This document shows positions 21,872 to 31,723 of a stretch of 64,000 nucleotides of DNA, one piece after another; position 1 is the stretch's first letter, and the number at the start of each line of letters is the position of its first letter. The stretch comes from Adiantum capillus-veneris (taxonomy: Eukaryota; Streptophyta; Polypodiopsida; Polypodiales; Pteridaceae). Location: positions 70,056,003 through 70,120,002 of the forward strand of contig CM043957.1 in NCBI GenBank assembly GCA_014529385.2. The letters are read 5' to 3'. The translations under genes were made by a program, and so were the position numbers. Below the pieces are notes generated by a model, which worked only from the letters and a program-made list of their open reading frames with translations, did not search any database and was not told where the DNA came from.

Positions 21872-23370
21872 CTACCCTACACCTAACTGCTTGCGAAAAT
21901 GCGCAAAGCTCTCTGACCGAAGTCCTTTTGTAAGTAGATCAGCAGGATTTTCTATGGTGTGAACTTTGACAAGCTGAAGTTGCTTATCCTCGAGCATTTC
22001 CCTGTTGAAATGATACTTCACATCCACATGCTTTGTCTTTGAGTGATAAACTGGATTGCAAGCCAATTGTATAGCACTTTGACTATCACAATATAACACA
22101 GGCATCTCTTCTTTGATTCCCAAATCTATTACTAGTCGATTAAGCCAAATTGATTCTTTGCATGCCTCTAATGCTGCAACATATTCAGCCTCTGTAGTAG
22201 ACTGAGTAACACAATCTTGTAATCTAGAACGCCATGATACTGCTCCACCAGCCAATGTAAAGACATACCCTGACATAGACCTTCGGTTGTCTAAGTCACC
22301 TGCATAATCTGAGTCTGTAAAACCCTTTACACTTAGCTCCTGACTCCCATAGCATATACGCATACTCTTTGTAGCTTTCAGGTATCTCAATATTCCTTTC
22401 ACTGCCTCCCAATGTTTCTTGCCCGGGTTTGACATGTATCGATTTACTACTCCCACTGCAAATGCAATGTCTGGGCGAGTAGCAATCATTGCATACATCA
22501 AACTACCCACTGCAGACGCATATGGAATCTTATCCATTTCAGCCTGTTCTTCCTCAGACAAAGGACAATCTTGTTTGCTAAGTTTCACATATGGTGGCAA
22601 TGGAACACTCAATGCCTTTCCCTTCTCCATATTGAAACGTTGCAAAACCTTGTCAATATACTCTGTTTGAGATAACCAAATCAACTTCTTTGATCTATCT
22701 CTCTCAATGCGCATACCAAGTATATGACTTGCCTCACCCATGTCTTTCATGTGAAACGATTTGCCATCTTTGACTTCAAAGCTAAAATATCTTCCAAGTG
22801 CTTCCCAGCAATCAACATGTCATCCACATACAAAATAAGGATCAGCCAACTGCCATCCTTAGCCTTCTTTGTATATAGATAGTGATCGAACTCACTACAT
22901 TTGTAGCCTTGAGAAAGCATAAACTTGTGGAACTTATGGTACCATGCCCTCGGTGATTGTTTTAAGCCATAAAGACTCTTTAACAACTGGCATACCAAAT
23001 CTTCCTTGCCTTTCTCAACAAACCCTTCTGGCTGCTGCATGTAAATTTCCACATCTAAATCACCATGAAAGAACGCTGTCTTGACATCCATTTGGTGCAA
23101 CACCAAATCTAATATGGCAACCAATGCAAGAAAGCATCTCAATGTAGTCATCTTGACCACCGGAGAGAAGACTTCATCAAAGTCAATGCCTTGTTCTTGC
23201 TTAAAGCCCTTGGCAACAAGCCTTGCTTTGTACTTTGGCTGACTATCATGAGGGGTGATCTTATACCTATAAACCCATTTACAAGGTAGAGCCTTTTTGC
23301 CCTCTGGTAATTTAACTAGCTTCCATGTCTGGTTTTTATGCAGAGCTGTCATCTCTGACTGCCTGGCCAA
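21872..23370 (-). pseudogene. Element E RT and RNase H, one frameshift
   Basis: RT (22747-23370): KALPCKWVYRYK, RLVAKGFKQEQGIDFDEVFSP, MDVKTAFFHGDLDVEIYM, YGLKQSPRAWYHKF and the catalytic YVDDMLIAG. RT end and RNase H (21872-22750): YIDKVLQRFNM, YASAVGSLMYAMIATRPDIAF, FTDSDYAGDLDNRRS, STTEAEYVAALEACKE, YCDSQSAIQLACN and the terminal NPADLLTKGL. All usual catalytic motifs are visible, but a shift at 22747-22750 separates the two frames. Family-typical length otherwise. Confidence 0.9.
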
Positions 23371-23373
23371 CTG

Positions 23374-24346
23374 TCAATTCCCAGAGTCCTTCATTTGCAC
23401 TGCTTCCTTGTAACATGAGGGCTCATTGCAATCAGTCAACATGACATAGTTCATAGATGGAACAAACCTATCAGGAGGTCGCGTGATACGTCCAGATCTA
23501 CGCACGATAGGTGGCTCAGGCTCAGCCACAACCTGTGGTTCCACTCTATCCTGTCCTTGCTCCTCTTGAGCCTTGACATTGTCTTGCATGTGCAGGTCCA
23601 TCTTCTTGGAAGACAACTCTTCTAATCTCCTCAACCCTCTCTGGTTTAGAATGATATTTGGCTTCATTAAAGTGAACATCATTGCTGCGGATAACCTTTC
23701 TGGATTCAGGATCCCAAAGTCTGTACCCCATCTCACCAGAATTACCATAGCCTAGAAAGATGCACTTTCTACTCTTTGGCTCAAGTTTGTTCCTAAATTC
23801 CTTTGCAACGTGAGTATATGCCTCACAGCCAAAGACTCTGAGATGCTTGTATGAGGGCACCTTGCCTGACCATACCATCTCTGCCACTAAATCCTTCTAC
23901 AAAACCTTGCTAGGAGATCTATTTATAAGATGAACAGCTGTTGATACAGCTTCAGCCCAAAACCCATTTGGCAGTTGTGCATTAGACAACATACTTCTGA
24001 CCTTCTCTTGTATGGTCCTATTCATCCTCTCAGCAACACCATTTTGAGGAGGATTGTAAGGAGCAGTAAGTTCACGTTTTATACCTTTTGACTCACAAAA
24101 GTCCTGAAAGGCCTTTGAAACATACTCTCCACCATTATCAGTGAGTAAGCATTTAAGCTTCTTGCCACTCTGATTCTCCACAAGTGTCACAAACGTTTTG
24201 AAAACACTAAACGCTTCATCCTTATGCTTGAGAAAGTAAACCCATACTTTCCTCGAGTAATCATCTATAAATGTCATAAAGTAAGAAGCTCCCCCTAGAG
24301 ATAGGTTAGGCATAGGTCCACACAAATCACTATGAACAAGTGCCAA
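23374..24346 (-). pseudogene. Element E integrase, broken
   Basis: 23897-24346: LVHSDLCGPMPN, YFMTFIDDYSRKVWVYFLK, LTDNGGEYVSKAFQ and PPQNGVAERMNRTIQEK, i.e. the DD-E core. 23546-23887 and 23374-23748 in other frames: YKHLRVFGCEAYTHVAKE, CIFLGYGNSGEMGYRLWDPESRKVIRSNDVHFNE and the linker RRSGRITRPPDRF. Stops and shifts near 23890 and 23700 break the protein. Confidence 0.88.
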
Positions 24347-24436
24347 CTGTGTATCTCTTTTACTGCTTCTATGCTTATGTGGCTGTTGTGTTTGCTTACC
24401 ATACAGACAATGTTCACAGAATTCAAAATCATTAAA

Positions 24437-24665
24437 TTACAAGCCATGCAAATAACCAGAATGAGACAAGATTTCCATTCCCTTCTTGGACATATGTCCT
24501 AACCGACTATGCCACAAAGAAACGTTCGACTGCTCGATTACATTGATTACATTTTTAGAGACATTTGATACATAAATCATGTAAAGTCCTCCAGACTTTA
24601 CTCCATGTGCTACTGTCATAGAACCCTTGGATATCTTCCACATGTTTGTGCGCTCCTTACCGCAC
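24437..24665 (-). pseudogene. Element E pre-integrase remnant
   Basis: WKISKGSMTVAHGVKSGGLYMIYV, then WHSRLGHMSKKGMEIL: the gag-pre-integrase and HHCC region, close to element C at the same place. It runs into the F LTR at 24666, marking the truncation of E. Confidence 0.85.
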
Positions 24666-24881
24666 TGTCAAAGCAAGGGCCTTGCCTAACACTATGTGCG
24701 AGCCATAGACGGCTCCAAGCACACAACTAGCTTAACTAGTAAGCTCAAAAGAGGTCAATGGTGTGTCACTCACCGCTCTATGCTCCTGCCGTGGAGGATT
24801 CCTCGTCGCGAAGAAGAAGGAGACGCCGCTACGTCGCGCTCAACCGCTTCACCACCGTCGTGCCGCCGCAATGCTCGATTG

Positions 24882-24966
<85 letters not shown>

Positions 24967-25293
24967 ACAAGGAGGTGAAGAAGAAGAAGATGGAGATGGA
25001 GATGGAGCAAGAGCACTCTTCTATTGCACAAATGAGAGAATGAGTGAATTTTAGGTTTAGTTGGCTTTTATATGAGCTCACCCCATTCACACTTGGGCGC
25101 CCATGCTTAGCCAACTAATCCCTTGAATGTCCCAGTTAGAGTGCACCTCTCATCGGCGATCACTCTTACCCTTTTCCTATTGGACCGACAAGCCCGGTAC
25201 CTGACTCTACCAAATAAATAATACAATGTCCACCGTAGGTTACAACGTCCGTCTCGTAGGTGATAGGGTGTCCATGAGCCGTGAGGGTTAACA
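24666..25293 (-). repeat. Element F terminal LTR (LTR2, 628 bp)
   Basis: On the minus strand it starts TGTTAACCC after the purine tract and ends TTGACA. It is homologous along its length to 40103-40718 in G. It includes a compound microsatellite, (CT)n at 24884-24942 and (CA)n at 24942-24969, which makes false ORFs in all frames. Confidence 0.85.
24884..24969. repeat. Compound (CT)n(CA)n microsatellite
   Basis: About 29 CT units then 14 CA units inside the F LTR. The matching run in G is about 31 GT then 15 GA units, so both halves have changed length independently. Confidence 0.95.
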
Positions 25294-25307
25294 TGCCCCC
25301 CTTCCTA
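25294..25307 (-). other. Element F outer poly-purine tract (PPT2)
   Basis: The minus strand reads ATTAGGAAGGGGGGCA directly before TGTTAACCC. The G copy has AGAAGGGGGGCA at 40091-40102. Confidence 0.8.
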
Positions 25308-26665
25308 ATGTAGATTCCGTCCTCGGAAGCTATTGAGTTGAAGCTCGTTGGTCGAGGTGGAAGAGCATTTGAGATGAATGTCCTTAGCCTTCATTAGTCA
25401 CTGCAAAATCAAACAACATTGCACAGTAATTGCATTTTAATAAGCGATTAAAAAGCATATGCAATTTTAGGGAGACAATTGATTGGTAACAGAATTTTAA
25501 ACAATTTGTCAGCAATAAGCATGAAATTGCAATGTAATCAAATGCATAAACAGATGTAAAGGTAAAAAATTAAACAAGTCTGGGGTCGCTAATTTAACGG
25601 TCGAAAGGCACTAGAGATCGACTATTAATACCATGGGTAAGCTTCTTAATTTTCTATGGTCAATTAAGTTGTTTAATCACGAGAGCCAAGTATTTCATGT
25701 TCGAGGGCTGACTAGAGGCTATACCTAGAGGACCTTGTAGTTAAGCTACGATAAAAGGAATTTCTCATGAAATCCTCGCCTGACTGATTACCTTTTCTTT
25801 GACCCCCCAAAGTGTTTTCACAGTGATTCAATTTGATGTGTGTGCTTATTTTGTATGCCTTGGGTTTTTTTCTTTTCAAGGAAAAGCGCCCACACTGGGA
25901 ACCTCTAGGGCTCTAGTACCATAGGCAATACATGTGAGTGAAGTACCAAATCAAGCTGAGATTTCTCTTCCAGCTTAAGATTTTACAGTGTGGCACTTTA
26001 ATTTTTTGTTTATTCATTTTCAGCATTTTAATTTTGTAACTTTGGGGGGTCATATAACACTGATACACCTCCCCAAGCTCATCACACTAGTAAACTCCCT
26101 TTATAATACTTAAGCGAAAGGTATATAGGGTCAAGCCCACTAGAAAGCCCTAGTACATTTCACACAATGCTGCCTAAATCAGATTAAGAACCTAAGTAAG
26201 CATTGATTATTAGGAAGGCATTCCCCATGGTATTAAGAGAAGATCTCTAACACCTAACTTGGTCAAACTAGCTTAGTCAGGCTGCTTGATTTTTAAACCT
26301 AGACAAGTGATTATGACAAAAAATAACATTGAATTAAATGTTTGATACTAAGCAAATGTGGTGAATATTAGGCTACCAATCACAATTAAAGCAGACAATC
26401 ATAGATGCAAAAAAGATAAGGGGAAATGCTAATGGACAAGAAACACCTGTTTGTGTCGATGGTCGCGCTTGATTTGAAGAGTGAGTCGAGATAAAGATTC
26501 CATGAAGGTCCAAATCCTATCAATAGCAACACGCTCCTATACACACTAGGAAACAAAAGGAATACCTCCAGGAGGCACATTAGTGGGAAAAGGTACCAAC
26601 ACTTATTGAACACAACAAAAAACATAAGGAACCCTAACCTAATTATTTGCACTCTCCCTAGAGAG
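25308..26665 (-). other. Element F 3' non-coding region
   Basis: Homologous to about 38800-40090 in G with small indels. Conserved DNA but no conserved reading frame. The 88-aa hydrophobic frame at 26386-26652 is not kept as such in G. AT-rich, with a TTTTGTAACTTTGGGGGGTCA tract near 26031-26051 that could be another purine-tract relic. Confidence 0.6.
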
Positions 26666-27088
26666 TCAAGGGAATAGGATATTGTAGAGGTTGGGGGGAA
26701 ACCCTAAGGCTAAACCCCTATCCTCGTCGTCGAGATAAACAAAGTCATCATCCATGAGACCATATGTGCCATCCGTGTAGTCCTGTAAATTTTCTTCTTC
26801 ATCATAGGTGCCCATGTTCACTAAGAAGGTCACTAGACGCCTATAGTCATCTTGGTCAAAAGGGTAGGCTTGTGCAATGGGAGAAATGCTCTCTACTAAG
26901 TATGGAGCAGACATGGTCAAGAGACGTACCAACCATTCTAACTCCTCAAAATTCCTCTCACATGCTAGTGTACCTATCAAATCCCATTCACATGCAAGCA
27001 TTGGAAAGACCATGTAAAATATTTGTGAAAAGTAACGAGGGTACCTCTCACCCAAGGCAGGAGTGGATGACTCTAGCATACTAGCCAT
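26666..27088 (-). CDS. Element F accessory ORF (140 aa), unknown
   Basis: Open frame from ATG (27088) to TGA on the minus strand. The start chosen is the MASML methionine; 12 more residues are open upstream. It begins MASMLESSTPALGERYPRYF, continues with LACERNFEELEWLVRLLT, and ends in an acidic stretch (DDDFVYLDDEDRG) and FPPNLYNILFP. I see no signal peptide, membrane segment or known motif, so it is not an obvious env. It lies in the 3' region between the inner TATA/PPT signature and LTR2, and the homologous place in G lacks it. It could be an accessory protein, a captured host fragment or a nested relic. Confidence 0.5.
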   Translation of the reverse strand: MASMLESSTPALGERYPRYFSQIFYMVFPMLACEWDLIGTLACERNFEELEWLVRLLTMSAPYLVESISPIAQAYPFDQDDYRRLVTFLVNMGTYDEEENLQDYTDGTYGLMDDDFVYLDDEDRGLALGFPPNLYNILFP

Positions 27089-27224
27089 ATCTGTACACGC
27101 AAATAGATGATGGTTAGAGTGCAAATATTACAAGGGTCGTGTTCTTGTGCATAATTTGTTTTTATGATTTTGTGTTATGGCTCTTGCTCTTTTACTTTTT
27201 TATCTTGTTTTTGTGAGTATAAGG

Positions 27225-27235
27225 CTTTATATATA
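27225..27235 (-). promoter_or_regulatory. TATA box downstream of Pol in F
   Basis: The minus strand reads TATATATAAAG, about 85 bp after the inner LTR-like start and 137 bp upstream of the accessory ORF start. The same 11-mer is conserved in G (38563-38573), which supports function. Confidence 0.65.
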
Positions 27236-27314
27236 CATTCCCTAAGATTGGAAATTAAGGGGTCAGGGGGAAAGGTTGAGAGGGAAGCAAGTGAATGATG
27301 GATGTCCACAAACA

Positions 27315-27330
27315 CTCCCCCCTTCCTTGG
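27315..27330 (-). other. Inner poly-purine tract (PPT1) of F
   Basis: The minus strand reads CCAAGGAAGGGGGGAG followed by TGTTTGTGGACA, exactly where an LTR would begin after the polyprotein stop at 27336. G has the same arrangement at 38469-38483. See findings for the competing explanations. Confidence 0.7.
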
Positions 27331-27335
27331 GTAGA

Positions 27336-28034
27336 TCATACCGTTTGAAATGATGTCGTCACCCTTTGAAACCAATTGTTCCAGTTGGTAATAGGTGAGG
27401 ATTTTTGCCAGTAGTTTTCTATTACCCTAGGTGCCTCATCAAGTTGCAAGGGTGGTAAGGTACTCTCCCACGATCGAACTTGAAGTGGTTCATCAGGTGA
27501 TTCTTGAACACTGGGAGGTGTGGATTCTTTTGTAGCTTCATGGAGATCCACTACTATAGATGGAGGCTGTGTAGAAGCTTTTACCTCTATGGATGTATTA
27601 CATGAGGAGCTAGAAGCTTCATGGAACTCCCCCCTTCTTGAGCTAGGTGGAATAAATTGGTTTTGCGTTGGAGCCCAAACTAGCTCTGGACTAGGTGTGT
27701 AGCATTCTGTGATCTTTCCCTTCCCACGGCCTGCCATTGGCTTTAGCGTTACACTGTTTGACTCATATGGGTTTGTTGTTGATAGGGAAAGACACATTTT
27801 ACGTTTAGGTACCCAAATTTGCTCATTTCCATCATAGTAGCCTTGGGCTTCTAATAGTTGTTTTGGAATCCATCGTGATTTGGTCTTGACTCTCCTAGGG
27901 CGCACTCTTGGTTTTCTGGGGAAATTTTTTCTTGGAATGGATGGGAGGGTTGAGGTAGTTGGAAGTAAGGCCTTGGAGACCCATTGATATGTACTCTTAG
28001 GTCGTGCAGGTTGAGTACTTGCAATATTACTGCT
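27336..28034 (-). pseudogene. Element F polyprotein tail with W-[IV]-P-K motifs
   Basis: Continues in the same frame as integrase and the second protease, after a TGA at 28035-28037. It contains TYQWVSKA, RWIPKQLLEAQGYYDGNEQIWVPK, then a Ser/Pro-rich part (KESTPPSVQESPDEPLQVRSWE) and ends FQRVTTSFQTV just before PPT1. The part from WIPK to VIEN is strongly conserved in G (37920-38386), so it is a real coding segment of the family. Function is unknown. Repeated aromatic-basic motifs and low complexity suggest binding rather than catalysis. Confidence 0.7.
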
Positions 28035-28658
28035 TCATGCAACTACAAGTGTTGAAGTGCTAGGTTCATGGGTAGCCGGCAAAGACGAGTTAACCACCTT
28101 GGCTTGTGAATGTTGGCTATCCTTCAACTTTGCTAGAGTTTGCAACGTAGGTGACTTTGCTTGAATGATAGGGATAAGAGTCGGTGGTCGCGTCGTGACA
28201 CTACCAGTATCCCAATCAATAGTGCATTTGGTTGCCAACATCCACGTGCATCCCAGGTTTACGTTGCCTTCCATAGCTCCCGCGGGCATGACTAGAAACC
28301 TCTACACTATGCTTCCATTGTCATAGACAACAGGGGTCTGAAGGACTCCAAGAATAGCAGTTTTCTTTTTATTAATGCCCTTGACTTGCATCGTACTCGG
28401 GGATAGGGTCGGTTTTCCTAATTGACACCAAACTCCATAGGATAACAAATTGTGTTTAGCTCCCGTATCTAATAAGGCATTGTATAGTACTTTTTGATAG
28501 GGGCTATTTAGCTCAATTGGGTATCGTAGGGGTGGCTCAGATTCTAATGAGTCGTCATCTGTGTCCTCAAAAAATGCTTGCTTGATTCCCAGATTAGTCT
28601 CTCGTTGGCGTCTAAGACGTTGTTGTCGTTCTCGAGCCTCAACTCTTGCTTGGATTTT
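28035..28658 (-). pseudogene. Second retropepsin-like domain after integrase (PR2)
   Basis: In frame with integrase after a TAA (28659-28661). The sequence runs through a basic/acidic linker to YNALLDTGAKHNLLSYGVWC (DTG codons at 28461-28469), then GVLQTPVVY, FLVMPAGAMEGNVNLGCTWM and IDWDTG. A DTGA active site preceded by small and hydrophobic residues, plus a hydrophobic-LG-x-x-W strand about 80 residues later, is the layout of a retroviral-type aspartic protease. A TAG at 28302-28304 interrupts it. It is in addition to the protease at 32031-32951. The fold assignment rests on motifs read by eye. Confidence 0.65.
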
Positions 28659-29204
28659 TTAAAGCTCTGCTTGTTCCTTGGCAGCCTTCTTTTGATGGAT
28701 GGCTTGCAACTCTTCCTGGCTTAGAGGATCATAATATCTTTTGAATTTACTCCCATTAAGGAATCCAATGGTTTCAACTCCATCTAGAGTCTCCACACGA
28801 ATGGTACCTTGCGGGGTAATTTCACACACTCGATATGGTCCCTTACCAACGTATTTCAATTTTTTCTTTTCATTACGTACCCCGTACATAAGAACTTTAT
28901 CACCAACCTTGATGTCTTTATCCTTTAAATGGCTATCAAACCAATTCTTTCTCCTATCCTTCTCCACTAGAGCATTTTGCACAGCTAATTGCCTCTCTTC
29001 ATCTAGCCTTTCTAGGATATATAATCGCTCAACTAAGGGGTTACCATCCCAACCTTCTTGAGAAGCTACTCGAAGACTAGGAATGACAAACTCCCATGGC
29101 ATAACTGCTTCTTGGCCATACACCATCTTAAACGGTGTGCAATTAATAGCAACTTTATACGCAGTACGATAAGCCCATAAAGCTGATGTAAGCTTTAGTC
29201 CCAA
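28659..29204 (-). pseudogene. Element F integrase C-terminal half
   Basis: 181-aa frame: SALWAYRTAYKVAINCTPFKMVYGQEAVMP, VERLYILERLDEERQLA, VGDKVLMYGVRN, YVGKGPYRVCEITPQGTIRVETLDG. This is the end of the DD-E core and the DNA-binding GPY/F-type module of Gypsy integrases (GPYRVCEI). There is no chromodomain. A 1-nt shift at about 29199 separates it from the catalytic core. The stop at 28659 precedes the PR2 segment in the same frame. Confidence 0.9.
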
Positions 29205-29708
29205 TCAGTGCGATGAGCCTCAACTGTCTTTGTCAAAATGGAGATGAGAGTTTTGTTGGTACTCTCAGCTTGGCCATTTGCTTGGGGATAATAGGGTGTA
29301 GACTTGTGGTGAGATATCATGAAGTTTGATGTGAGTTCTTTTATTACTTCATTTATAAAATGAGTTCCATTGTCACTCACAAGTTCAAAGGGGCATCCAA
29401 AACGTGTGATAATCTTCTCAAAGAGGAACTTCGCTGTTGTTTTTGCATCCGCCTTTCATGTTACTTTTGCTTCAGCCCATTTGGTTACATAGTCGGTAGC
29501 CACAATGATATATCGTGATTGCGTGTTACGTGCAGCCGGACTAATCGGTCCTACAAAGTCTAAGCCCCACTTTTCAAATGGTTGGGTTACCTTGATGGGA
29601 TGTAGAGGCATCCTATCCCTTCTTTGTGGCTTGTTGAAGCGTTGGCATTCATCACATCCCTTTGCAAAAAGTGATGCATCCTTAAACAGAGTGGGCCACC
29701 AATAGCCT
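29195..29708 (-). pseudogene. Element F integrase zinc domain and core
   Basis: On the minus strand: [19 protein letters not shown] (CC of the HHCC finger), [10 protein letters not shown] with the first catalytic [17 protein letters not shown], then a TGA where an Arg codon CGA is likely. SDNGTHFINE (second D) and YYPQANGQAESTNK (E) follow in 29195-29380. All three catalytic acids are still visible, but stops at about 29458 and 29708 and the shift at 29199 break the enzyme. Confidence 0.88.
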
Positions 29709-29710
29709 GA

Positions 29711-30928
29711 CTATAAGATCTTTCGGGCAGTCAACTTTCCTGAAAAGTGACCACCAGCTACGCCCATGTGTGCCTCTTGTAGAATATATAAATACTCATC
29801 CTCGCGGGCACAACGAACATCATCTTTTCCTCTCTTATAGAGAGTTCCAGCCAATAAGCAATAGGGTTCGCATTCCTTGATTAATTTTCGAGCTATATCT
29901 TTTCGCAGCTCTTTGGGTGGAAAACCATTAACTAAGAAGTTAACAATCTTTTCACTCCATTCAGGCATTGTCTCAACAATGAACAAAGGAGTATCAGGCA
30001 ATTCATCATCAACCCCCATAGGAGCTTCGCCATTAGGGATACGAGATAAATGATCCGCCATGACATGTTTCCTCCCAGGCCTCACAACAACGGTGAAGTC
30101 AAACTCAAGAAGAATTAACAACCATCGTGTAATTCGACCTGTGGAACACGGCTTGTTTACCAAATATAGCAATGCTTGATGATCAACATAAAACACAAAC
30201 TTGGTAGCAAGAAGGTAATAGCAAAATTTCTTTACTGCGTAAATCATAGCTAGACCTTCGCGCTCTGTAGTAGTGAAGTTCATCTCGGCATCATTTAATT
30301 GGCGACTTTGAAAGCTAATAGGGTAGTCCAATTTATGTTCTCCTCGTTGAGTTAGAGCACACCCAATAGCAAAATTTGATGCATCAATATGCACATGAAA
30401 AGGTACATTCCAATCAGGTGTTCGCAGGATTGGAGTACTTGTTAGGGCCTTCTTTAATAACTCATAAGATTGATGACATTCTTCCGTCCAGTGAAACTCG
30501 ATAAGAAGCTTGTACAATGGACGCGCTATCTCGACAAAGTTTAAAATAAACCTTCGATAATAACCAACATGGCCCATAAATCTTTGAACTCCTTTATAGT
30601 TAGTAGGTGGTGGCAAATCGGCAATGGCTTTAATCTTACTCTCATCTGTGGATATCCCGTTCTTGGACACTATATGTCCTAGAATGACTCCATGCTTAAC
30701 CCAAAATTGGCATTTGAAAGGGTTCAATGAGATGCGATAAAATCTGCACCTTTCAAATATTTTTCGTAGATATAACAAATGCTTCTCCCAAGAAGAATAA
30801 ACACAAAGGTCGTCTAGAAAAGCTTCACAAAACTCCCTTAGAAATTCTTTAAACGCAGTGTTTATTAATCGTTGGAATGTAACAGGGGCATTTGTTAAGC
30901 CAAAAGCCATAACACGAAATGCAAACAC
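29711..30928 (-). CDS. Element F RT C-terminal half and RNase H (405 aa)
   Basis: Begins FAFRVMAFGLTNAPVTFQRL, then the catalytic box FLDDLCVYS, the thumb (GYYRRFILNFVEIARPLYKLL), and Gypsy RNase H with FHVHIDASNFAIGCAL, TTTEREGLAMIYAVKKFCYYL, YVDHQALLYLVNK and the histidine zone VMADHLSRIPNG. It then enters the integrase N-terminus (HMGVAGGHFSGKLTARKIL). It makes element DNA and removes the RNA template. A TAG joins it to 30935; a second TAG ends it within the integrase finger (KIL-stop-SGYWWP). Confidence 0.92.
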   Translation of the reverse strand: MFAFRVMAFGLTNAPVTFQRLINTAFKEFLREFCEAFLDDLCVYSSWEKHLLYLRKIFERCRFYRISLNPFKCQFWVKHGVILGHIVSKNGISTDESKIKAIADLPPPTNYKGVQRFMGHVGYYRRFILNFVEIARPLYKLLIEFHWTEECHQSYELLKKALTSTPILRTPDWNVPFHVHIDASNFAIGCALTQRGEHKLDYPISFQSRQLNDAEMNFTTTEREGLAMIYAVKKFCYYLLATKFVFYVDHQALLYLVNKPCSTGRITRWLLILLEFDFTVVVRPGRKHVMADHLSRIPNGEAPMGVDDELPDTPLFIVETMPEWSEKIVNFLVNGFPPKELRKDIARKLIKECEPYCLLAGTLYKRGKDDVRCAREDEYLYILQEAHMGVAGGHFSGKLTARKIL

Positions 30929-30934
30929 TCCAAA

Positions 30935-31723
30935 CTATGTGATAAAAGCAGTTTTAGCTTGGTCCTCTAATGCAATTGTGATTTGATTGTAACCAGAGTA
31001 CCCATCTAAAAAGCTATAAGCTTCCTTGCCCGCAACTCTTTCAAGCACATGTTCTGAATATGGCAAGGGATAATGATCTCTCCTAGTAGTTGCATTAACT
31101 TTCTTGAGGTCCACGCACACTCTTAGTTTCCCATTCTTTTTTGGCACAATGACTATTGGAGAAACCCATCCTGAATGCTCAATAGGGTATATGAATCCAC
31201 ATTGGATAAGTTTTTCAATCTCCTCTTGTACAATTTTGGCGTACTTAGGATTCATCTGATAGGGTCGTTGCTGGACGGGTTTAGCAATGTTGATCATGGG
31301 AATTGTATGTTGCACCACAGAAGGTGGAACGCCCTTCATGTCATGATATGTCCAAGCAAAGATATCCTTGTATTCCTTGAGGAGCTCCTTAAGTACATCC
31401 TCTTCAGTTTCGGTAAGGTCTTGAGCAATAAAGACTGGTTTAAACTCCTCACCTGGTTCTGCTAATTCTATCTCTTTAACTACCGCTGGACCATCATAGA
31501 CTCCACTGCTTCCATTGGTAGGTATTCGTTGGGCTTTGGCATACACAACCTTTCGCTCCCCAGTGGTATAAGATTTAAAATGTTCAGGAGCCGTATGTAA
31601 GTCAGCAGGCTCTTGTCCTGACGAAGACCTTTCTTTTAGTTCTGCCTCCTTTTGTTGTTGTGCTAACTCTCGGTTTTGACGTCTTCTTATAGTTCGACTC
31701 AATTTCGGCTCTGTAACCTCCAA
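30935..31723 (-). CDS. Element F RT N-terminal half (262 aa)
   Basis: Basic linker (RTIRRRQNRELAQQQKEAE), then LKELLKEYKDIFAW, YQMNPKYAKIVQEEIEKLIQ, SPIVIVPKKNGKLRVCVDLK and FLDGYSGYNQITIALEDQ, ending TAFIT before a TAG that interrupts RT fingers/palm. Without that TAG it is in the same frame as 29711-30928. The FLDGYSGYNQI motif is typical of non-chromovirus plant Gypsy RT. Upstream (31742-32146) is a charged, Arg-rich linker to the protease in another frame, so one shift lies near 32040-32146. Confidence 0.92.
   Translation of the reverse strand: MEVTEPKLSRTIRRRQNRELAQQQKEAELKERSSSGQEPADLHTAPEHFKSYTTGERKVVYAKAQRIPTNGSSGVYDGPAVVKEIELAEPGEEFKPVFIAQDLTETEEDVLKELLKEYKDIFAWTYHDMKGVPPSVVQHTIPMINIAKPVQQRPYQMNPKYAKIVQEEIEKLIQCGFIYPIEHSGWVSPIVIVPKKNGKLRVCVDLKKVNATTRRDHYPLPYSEHVLERVAGKEAYSFLDGYSGYNQITIALEDQAKTAFIT

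Larger units (their letters stand above)
21560..24665 (-). mobile_element. Element E: 5'-truncated Ty1/Copia retrotransposon
   Basis: A second Copia family, minus strand, closer to C than to D in sequence. It has a 3' LTR, a PPT (AAGTGGGAGGT, minus, next to 21795), RNase H, RT, integrase and the pre-integrase region. It ends at 24665 against the F LTR, so protease, Gag and the 5' LTR are missing. Frameshifts break RT from RNase H and split the integrase. Confidence 0.88.

Noticed and set aside
24696-25054. ORFs of 60-115 aa full of Ser-Leu, His-Thr or Arg-Glu here and at 40253-40804, 42588-42818, 47701-48303.
   Set aside because: They are translations of dinucleotide microsatellites.
26386-26652. 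Hydrophobic 88-aa ORF as a possible membrane or env-like protein.
   Set aside because: The homologous DNA in G (38815-39045) has different frame limits; conservation is at DNA level and fits a non-coding region.
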